Source of the DNA: an uncultured Bacilli bacterium
GTDB lineage: Bacteria; Bacillota_I; Bacilli_A; RF39; UBA660
NCBI GenBank assembly: GCA_934098345.1
Contig: CAKONX010000042.1
Location: 1-10,030, forward strand
Reading direction: 5' to 3'
DNA: 10,030 nucleotides
Within the stretch, counting starts at the first letter, position 1. Every line of letters begins with the position of its first letter. The translations under genes were made by a program, and so were the position numbers. Shown here one piece after another: positions 6,234 through 10,030 of this stretch. The notes below the pieces were generated by a model, which made no database searches, had not been told where the DNA came from, and was given only the letters and a program-made list of their open reading frames with translations.

Positions 6234-6242
6234 ATTATATCA
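6234..6242 (-). promoter_or_regulatory. Extended -10 promoter of the GNAT gene
   Basis: ATGATATAAT on the minus strand (TATAAT at 6234-6239). No good -35 is seen at 16-18 bases. The predicted leader is about 20 bases. Confidence 0.55.
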
Positions 6243-6262
6243 TAACATAAAAAAAGTATACA

Positions 6263-6296
6263 TAAAAAAAGATGTTTAATGTCAAATTAATCATCT
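6263..6296 (-). terminator. Intrinsic terminator of the DUF2974 gene
   Basis: AGATG-A-TTAAT / ATTAA-A-CATCT (6286-6296 with 6270-6280), with one A-A mismatch and a five-base loop, is followed by TTTTTTT on the minus strand. The stem contains the stop codon (6287-6289). Confidence 0.85.
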
Positions 6297-7363
6297 ACAT
6301 CTTTATTTATATATAAAACTATGAAACGAATTAAATCATTAATCATCTGTTTACTCTCTTTAGATAACTTTGAACTTTCTTTTATAATTGCAAGAGTATT
6401 TTTAAGTTTATTACCTTTTAAATCTAAAAGAGATTTTATTTTAGCACGTTTAAATATTGAGAATAAATCTTTAACAAATTTTTCACGTGTTTCAAGATCA
6501 TAAGTTTCTAACCATTCAGTTATACTTTTATCTATTCTTTTACTAAACATTGATAAACTACATCTTTTAAAATGATCTTCATCTATTTGCCAACTTGTAA
6601 GCTCATGAGCCATAAGTCCTTTATTAGAAGATTTAACAACTACATAGTCACTTTTATGTCTTAAAAGTAAACCAACTACACTAGAATCAGGTATAATAAG
6701 TTCATATTTAGGTAATACCCTTTCATATTGTTTTGATAATATTTCTTTTTTTAATATACCAGGTCCATCATTACTATAGACTTTTACTATTTTATTTCTT
6801 ATTAAAGGATTAGCATACATTGAAGCAACTAGAGCAATGTTACCTCCTTTAGAATGCCCTCCAACCATATATTTTCTTCTTGAAAATGGCGAAATATGAG
6901 AATTAATATACTTTATAGCAGCTGCTTGAGAAGAAATTGGAAATTTATAAGCAAGCTCAAAATCTTCCCTCCATCCACTTACTAAATCATCAGTTCCTTC
7001 AAAAGATATGTAACTTAGCTTTTTACTTATTTCAATAAATAAACATGAAAATTGTAAATCATCATTATATTGATAAGTATAATTGTATAAGAATAAATCT
7101 TTATATCTATTCGTATCTTTAATACTTTCTAATATATCAATTGCATCTCTTGTTGCAAGTACAAAATTTTTTATTTCTTTTTTAGTATATTTATCAAAAA
7201 ATATTTTTGCACATTCTTGAATAGTTATTTTTTTACTAATTAGTATATCTTTAAAATCTATATAAGATAAAGAAGAAAATATAAGATTATCCACTTCATT
7301 AAATGTTTTTTCTTCAAAAGTTTTATCACCATATTTTTTTATATAATCAAATATATTTGCCAT
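6287..7363 (-). CDS. DUF2974 (Mbeg1-like) alpha/beta hydrolase
   Basis: This 358-residue protein of the DUF2974/Mbeg1-like group (PF11187) has a lipase-like alpha/beta-hydrolase fold and unproven substrates. The nucleophile elbow GGHSKGG is at residues 168-174 with Ser171. YISFEGTDDLVSGWREDF (118-135) is the conserved stretch that in lipases carries the oxyanion strand. Candidate acid residues are Asp199 in NDGPG and Asp226 in IPDSS, and the likely catalytic His253 is in MAHELTSWQID. There is no signal peptide or membrane segment, so it appears cytoplasmic. The C-terminal 80 residues are helical and lysine-rich. The start ATG 7363 has GGAGG at 7368-7372. It follows the PopT gene by 26 bases with a hairpin between, so the two probably share a transcript. 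Hydrolase activity is inferred from the fold; no pathway is known. Confidence 0.88.
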   Translation of the reverse strand: MANIFDYIKKYGDKTFEEKTFNEVDNLIFSSLSYIDFKDILISKKITIQECAKIFFDKYTKKEIKNFVLATRDAIDILESIKDTNRYKDLFLYNYTYQYNDDLQFSCLFIEISKKLSYISFEGTDDLVSGWREDFELAYKFPISSQAAAIKYINSHISPFSRRKYMVGGHSKGGNIALVASMYANPLIRNKIVKVYSNDGPGILKKEILSKQYERVLPKYELIIPDSSVVGLLLRHKSDYVVVKSSNKGLMAHELTSWQIDEDHFKRCSLSMFSKRIDKSITEWLETYDLETREKFVKDLFSIFKRAKIKSLLDLKGNKLKNTLAIIKESSKLSKESKQMINDLIRFIVLYINKDVDD

Positions 7364-7375
7364 GAATCCTCCATT

Positions 7376-7401
7376 TTAAAAAGAAAGAATTAATCTTTCT
7401 T
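7376..7401 (-). terminator. Hairpin between popT and the DUF2974 gene (terminator or attenuator)
   Basis: A perfect 8-bp stem AAGAAAGA / TCTTTCTT (7394-7401 with 7381-7388) with a five-base loop is followed by only TTT and then AAAATGGAGG on the minus strand. The loop contains the popT stop. The short U-run and the adjoining ribosome-binding site suggest partial termination. Confidence 0.55.
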
Positions 7402-8283
7402 CAACATCATTCTTTTTAGTACTTCTAATATAACAATTATAAAAGCACCTATTATAAAAAATAATATATTAAATGTTTTAAATGTCATTATTTCCATTGG
7501 AACTTCTAAAGTAGTTGGTCCATTAATTATTGCATATAAAGACCCAATCATCATACCTAAAATAAAATATACTGTTTTGCTTCTATGATTATTTAAGCAA
7601 TTTTTTAATATTCTAACAAAAGCAACTATACCAAAAATCATACCTAAACCAAATATAGTAAGTAATGGTACAACTGAAAAATCAAAACTAATAAATTTCT
7701 TTACAGCTCCTAAAATTGGAATATATAAACCAAAAATCAAAAGTAAAGTTGAACCACTTATACCAGGTAAAACCATTGCTGTAATTGCAATAGCTGCAGA
7801 AAAGAATATATATAAAATGTTGAAAAGACTTAAGTTATTAACATCAACACCTAAACTTGAATGAGTTGTAAAGTAACTTATTCCTGCTACAAGTATTGCT
7901 CCTAATATTAAGAATACAATATTTTTATAATGTCCTTTTACTGAATCTTTTTCTTCTTTTATAACTTGAGGAATAGAAAAAATTATAAATCCTAAGAATA
8001 ATGAGCTCATTTCATATATTTTACTTGTAAACATACTTGAAAGCATTGTTGCTGCAAGTAGGAATCCAATAATCCAACCTAAGCCAAGTTTAATTAAAAA
8101 TATAAATGCTTTTTTCTTTGCATCCATGTTTCCTCTAAATAAATCATCTAAAGAATTTATGAATTCATCATAAAAACCTAAAAGAAATGCAATTGTTCCA
8201 CCAGAAACTCCAGGTACTGAATCAGCAAGAGCCATACAGAAACCATTAAACATATTTATTAATAATAATTTAATATTTTTCAT
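7390..8283 (-). CDS. popT: DUF368 undecaprenyl-phosphate translocase PopT
   Basis: This 297-residue integral membrane protein of the DUF368 family (PF04018), identified as PopT, returns undecaprenyl phosphate from the outer to the inner leaflet for re-use. The two inverted-repeat signature loops are present: DSVPGVSGGT at residues 21-30 and VLPGISGST at 171-179, each followed by a hydrophobic segment and GFYDEF or GLYIPI. Around eight to ten hydrophobic segments fill the rest, and it ends in KRMMLKKD. ATG 8283 is preferred, since GGATGG (8289-8294) precedes it by five bases; ATG 8292 (MVN extension) has no such site. It lies between the LCP and DUF2974 genes and has its own promoter. DedA/UptA proteins do the same job in other bacteria; none is seen here. 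Confidence 0.92.
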   Translation of the reverse strand: MKNIKLLLINMFNGFCMALADSVPGVSGGTIAFLLGFYDEFINSLDDLFRGNMDAKKKAFIFLIKLGLGWIIGFLLAATMLSSMFTSKIYEMSSLFLGFIIFSIPQVIKEEKDSVKGHYKNIVFLILGAILVAGISYFTTHSSLGVDVNNLSLFNILYIFFSAAIAITAMVLPGISGSTLLLIFGLYIPILGAVKKFISFDFSVVPLLTIFGLGMIFGIVAFVRILKNCLNNHRSKTVYFILGMMIGSLYAIINGPTTLEVPMEIMTFKTFNILFFIIGAFIIVILEVLKRMMLKKD

Positions 8284-8305
8284 ATTAACCATCCAATCTA
8301 GAATA

Positions 8306-8334
8306 ATTATACATTAAGTAATCATTTAAAACAA
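8306..8334 (-). promoter_or_regulatory. popT: popT promoter
   Basis: TTGTTT (8329-8334), a 17-base spacer and TATAAT (8306-8311) lie on the minus strand. The -35 sits in the tail of the LCP terminator. The leader is about 15-20 bases. Confidence 0.55.
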
Positions 8335-8366
8335 GAAAAAACATTAAGCATATTTCTTAATGTTTT
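8331..8366 (-). terminator. Intrinsic terminator of the LCP gene
   Basis: An 11-bp perfect stem AAAACATTAAG / CTTAATGTTTT (8356-8366 with 8338-8348) with a seven-base loop is followed by TTCTTGTTTT on the minus strand. The LCP stop codon (8344-8346) is inside the stem. Confidence 0.88.
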
Positions 8367-9747
8367 CACTTGCTCTTTTTACATCCTTTTCATAAGGAAT
8401 CATAACATATCTTTTTTTACTTGGTGCTGTATAAGTATTCATTGATGCATCAGATCCCGAAACACTTTGTCTTTCTATTTTATAGCTACTCATATCCTCA
8501 AGTTGGTTTTTAACTAATAAAGAAATAAGTTCACTAGGAATGTTAGTTTTATATAGTTTTCTTAAAGATTTAAGTAGCTTATCATATTTTAATAAAACAG
8601 ATTTATCAGTAGTTACTTTATTAATAACTGCTTCTAGTACTTGTTGTTGATTTAAAATACGATGTCTATCACCTAAAGCATATGCATATCTTTCTCTTGC
8701 ATAACTTAAAGCCTCACCACCATTAAAGTGATTCATTCCTTTTTTTACATTTGTTTTTATTGCTCCACCATCACCACAATGACTTACAAATGCTTTATCA
8801 CTTTCTATATCAATTCCATCTATTAAATTAACAACTTCAATAACTGAAGAAAAACCAACTTTTATATAATAATCAATGTTAATATCAAATAAGTTTTCAA
8901 CAGTTTTAACACTTGTATCTATTCCATAAATACCTGCATGAGTAAGTTTATCTTTTAAACCAGTTTTACCATAAACTGAAACATAGTAATCTCTTGGTAT
9001 GCTTGTTAAAAGAATTGTTTTTTTCTTTGGATCTACACTTATAATCATATTAACATCACTTCTAGTTTTACTAGCAATATAATTACTTCTAGCATCACTT
9101 CCAGATAAGAATATGTTAAATGGTTTTAACGTATCAACATTTTGTTTTGTAACTTTTTTCTTTACTTCAATATTAAAACTATATATTAGTTTTACTTCAT
9201 CTTCAGATATTTCATTTTCATCAAGAAGCATATTATAGTATGTTTTATCAAGTAACATTGAATTTATTTTGTTATCTTTTAAATCACTTGATAATGTATA
9301 CATATCATCATAAGATAATTCTTCTGCATTTGTTCTACTTTTAAGTTCTTTTACAACTTTTTCTGCAGATTCATCATTTAAATATCCAAAATTTTTAATA
9401 TCATTTAGCTCGAAATTATTCTTTTTTAATACATATAATCCATATTCACTGATTTCTACAGAATCATTATTAAACGAATGTTTTAAATAATCAATAGTTT
9501 CACTCCCATAATAATACCCAATTATAGAAATAATAATAGTTATTATACTTATTACAAGACCAATTATATTAAGCCATTTTTTCTTTGTATATAAAAGTAA
9601 ACCAATAAAATTAAATAAAATCATAATACTTACAAATATAATAAAATATTTATTTGGCAACATATTTAAACCTTTAATTGTAAATATACAAATAATTGAT
9701 AATATAATTGTTAGAATACTAATGACAATTTTTAATATATTTTTCAT
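8344..9747 (-). CDS. LytR-CpsA-Psr (LCP) family glycopolymer ligase
   Basis: This 467-residue membrane-anchored protein should transfer undecaprenyl-pyrophosphate-linked glycopolymers, such as teichoic acid or capsule-like chains, to peptidoglycan outside the cell. Three hydrophobic helices (about 5-25, 33-53 and 58-80) precede an extracytoplasmic accessory region (about 85-205) and the LCP catalytic domain (about 206-385). Visible catalytic-site elements are SGSDAR (215-220), Arg229 and Asp231 in TRSDVNM, SIPRDYYV (249-256), Arg351/Arg353 in YARERYAY, and GDRHRILNQQQ (359-369). Three helices plus an accessory region resemble streptococcal CpsA more than single-helix TagT/LytR proteins. The C-terminal tail (420-467) follows the domain. 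The start ATG 9747 has GAGGGG (9753-9758) five bases upstream. It is divergent from the small peptide gene. Confidence 0.95.
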   Translation of the reverse strand: MKNILKIVISILTIILSIICIFTIKGLNMLPNKYFIIFVSIMILFNFIGLLLYTKKKWLNIIGLVISIITIIISIIGYYYGSETIDYLKHSFNNDSVEISEYGLYVLKKNNFELNDIKNFGYLNDESAEKVVKELKSRTNAEELSYDDMYTLSSDLKDNKINSMLLDKTYYNMLLDENEISEDEVKLIYSFNIEVKKKVTKQNVDTLKPFNIFLSGSDARSNYIASKTRSDVNMIISVDPKKKTILLTSIPRDYYVSVYGKTGLKDKLTHAGIYGIDTSVKTVENLFDINIDYYIKVGFSSVIEVVNLIDGIDIESDKAFVSHCGDGGAIKTNVKKGMNHFNGGEALSYARERYAYALGDRHRILNQQQVLEAVINKVTTDKSVLLKYDKLLKSLRKLYKTNIPSELISLLVKNQLEDMSSYKIERQSVSGSDASMNTYTAPSKKRYVMIPYEKDVKRASENIKKYA

Positions 9748-9770
9748 AATATCCCCTCACATTGGCCTGT

Positions 9771-9799
9771 ATTATAGCAGATTTTAAGGGTTTTTGCAA
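9771..9799 (-). promoter_or_regulatory. LCP gene promoter
   Basis: TTGCAA (9794-9799), a 17-base spacer and TATAAT (9771-9776), preceded by TGC as an extended -10, lie on the minus strand. This is one of the best promoters in the window. Confidence 0.75.
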
Positions 9800-9828
9800 A
9801 TTTCAATATACGCGAACATTTGTATTAA

Positions 9829-9859
9829 TTATAATTTATTTATTTGTTATAATTTATTT
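9829..9859 (+). promoter_or_regulatory. Tandem -10 repeats upstream of the small peptide gene
   Basis: TTATAATTTATTT occurs twice, at 9829-9841 and 9847-9859, with an 18-base period, giving two TATAAT boxes (9830-9835 and 9848-9853). The second has a TGT extension and would start transcription near 9860, making a leader of about 57 bases. Neither has a clear -35. Confidence 0.5.
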
Positions 9860-9880
9860 GGAACATCAGTTGTTGAGTGT

Positions 9881-9913
9881 TATCCTCCTATCGAATATGA
9901 AAGGAGGCAGATA
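9881..9913 (+). promoter_or_regulatory. Hairpin sequestering the Shine-Dalgarno of the small peptide gene
   Basis: CCTCCT (9884-9889) is exactly complementary to AGGAGG (9902-9907), the ribosome-binding site of the ATG at 9917. The stem continues past one A-A mismatch with TCG/TGA (9891-9893 with 9898-9900, one G-U pair), closing on the loop AATA. Outer TAT/ATA (9881-9883 with 9911-9913) may add pairs across a CAG bulge. Translation should be low unless the hairpin opens. Confidence 0.75.
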
Positions 9914-9916
9914 TTA

Positions 9917-10009
9917 ATGAAGACAAAAACTTTTATTTTAAAGTTTTTAAAGCTCATATGTATCATTCTATTACTATCTACCTTATTGGTTCTAGCAATA
10001 AAAAAATAG
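9917..10009 (+). CDS. 30-residue hydrophobic membrane peptide, type I toxin-like
   Basis: This is the only convincing plus-strand gene. The 30-residue product begins MKTKTF, has two to three lysines up to residue 12, a hydrophobic helix at about residues 13-28 (LICIILLLSTLLVLAI) and ends KK. It is a likely single-span inner-membrane peptide. AAGGAGG (9901-9907) is nine bases before ATG 9917, but buried in a hairpin. A terminator hairpin follows the stop (10007-10009) directly. A compact unit with an untranslated leader, occluded ribosome-binding site, tiny lysine-flanked hydrophobic peptide and immediate terminator is the layout of type I toxin genes (TxpA/BsrG or Fst classes). I do not recognise the peptide as a named family, and no antisense RNA promoter is evident inside the window. 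A regulatory small membrane protein is the alternative. Confidence 0.6.
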   Translation: MKTKTFILKFLKLICIILLLSTLLVLAIKK

Positions 10010-10010
10010 A

Positions 10011-10030
10011 CACTCTACTATGTTAGAGTG
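10011..10030 (+). terminator. Probable terminator of the small peptide gene (cut by window end)
   Basis: CACTCTA (10011-10017), a six-base loop and TAGAGTG (10024-10030) form a perfect 7-bp stem starting one base after the stop codon. Any T-run would lie beyond base 10030, so the call rests on position and stem. Confidence 0.65.

Noticed and set aside
6321..6503. Open frame of 60 codons on the plus strand
   Set aside because: It is antisense to the lysine-rich C-terminus of the DUF2974 gene and has no ribosome-binding site.
9794..9916. N-terminal extension of the small peptide to a TTG at 9794
   Set aside because: It would translate through the promoter, the tandem repeats and the Shine-Dalgarno hairpin. 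The ATG at 9917 is correctly placed after AGGAGG.
1..10030. Genetic code 4 (UGA as tryptophan), considered because of the base composition
   Set aside because: All genes use UGG for Trp without internal UGA, and the SDR ends at UGA exactly at the start of the next gene.
1..10030. CRISPR array, tRNA or rRNA gene, insertion sequence
   Set aside because: No regularly spaced repeats, cloverleaf-like sequence, rRNA-like conserved blocks or transposase motifs were seen on either strand.

Overview
The window is very AT-rich and reads with the standard bacterial code: UGA serves as a real stop in the SDR gene and UAG in uppP, ssb and the small peptide gene. The gene content is Gram-positive: SufB, a LytR-CpsA-Psr (LCP) protein, undecaprenyl-pyrophosphatase and strong AGGAGG-type Shine-Dalgarno sites. 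Together with a TasA/camelysin-like leader, this suggests an uncultured, low-GC, walled member of the Bacilli, such as the RF39 or Erysipelotrichales-like gut lineages. The assignment is an inference from gene style, not from a marker gene.

Nearly everything lies on the minus strand, so the window reads from right to left. At 9917-10009 (+) is a 30-residue hydrophobic peptide gene with its Shine-Dalgarno in a hairpin, resembling a type I toxin. Divergent from it is an LCP cell-wall ligase (8344-9747). Then follow a DUF368/PopT undecaprenyl-phosphate translocase (7390-8283), a DUF2974 alpha/beta hydrolase (6287-7363), a GNAT acetyltransferase (5696-6208), an orphan sufB (4346-5644), a tail-less SSB (3850-4182), a HAD hydrolase (3138-3758) and uppP (2272-3090). 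An SDR oxidoreductase (1542-2216) is translationally coupled to a YnbB-like PLP enzyme that carries an in-frame stop (313-1545). At the left edge is the N-terminus of an exported protein (1-104) whose promoter spacer contains eight consecutive G residues.

The region is organised as many short transcription units. Several intrinsic terminators contain the stop codon of the preceding gene, and the next promoter overlaps the terminator. Five promoters have an extended -10 element, mostly TGATATAAT. No gene-free stretch exceeds 300 bases; the longest, 105-312, holds the G-tract promoter, a large imperfect palindrome and a terminator.

Three products share the undecaprenyl-phosphate carrier cycle. 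The LCP protein transfers glycopolymers and releases carrier phosphate, UppP dephosphorylates carrier pyrophosphate, and PopT returns the monophosphate to the inner leaflet. The remaining genes look like an unrelated mix. The best candidates for new biology are the G8 promoter tract (possible phase variation), the small peptide locus, and the clustered mutations that break the PLP enzyme.
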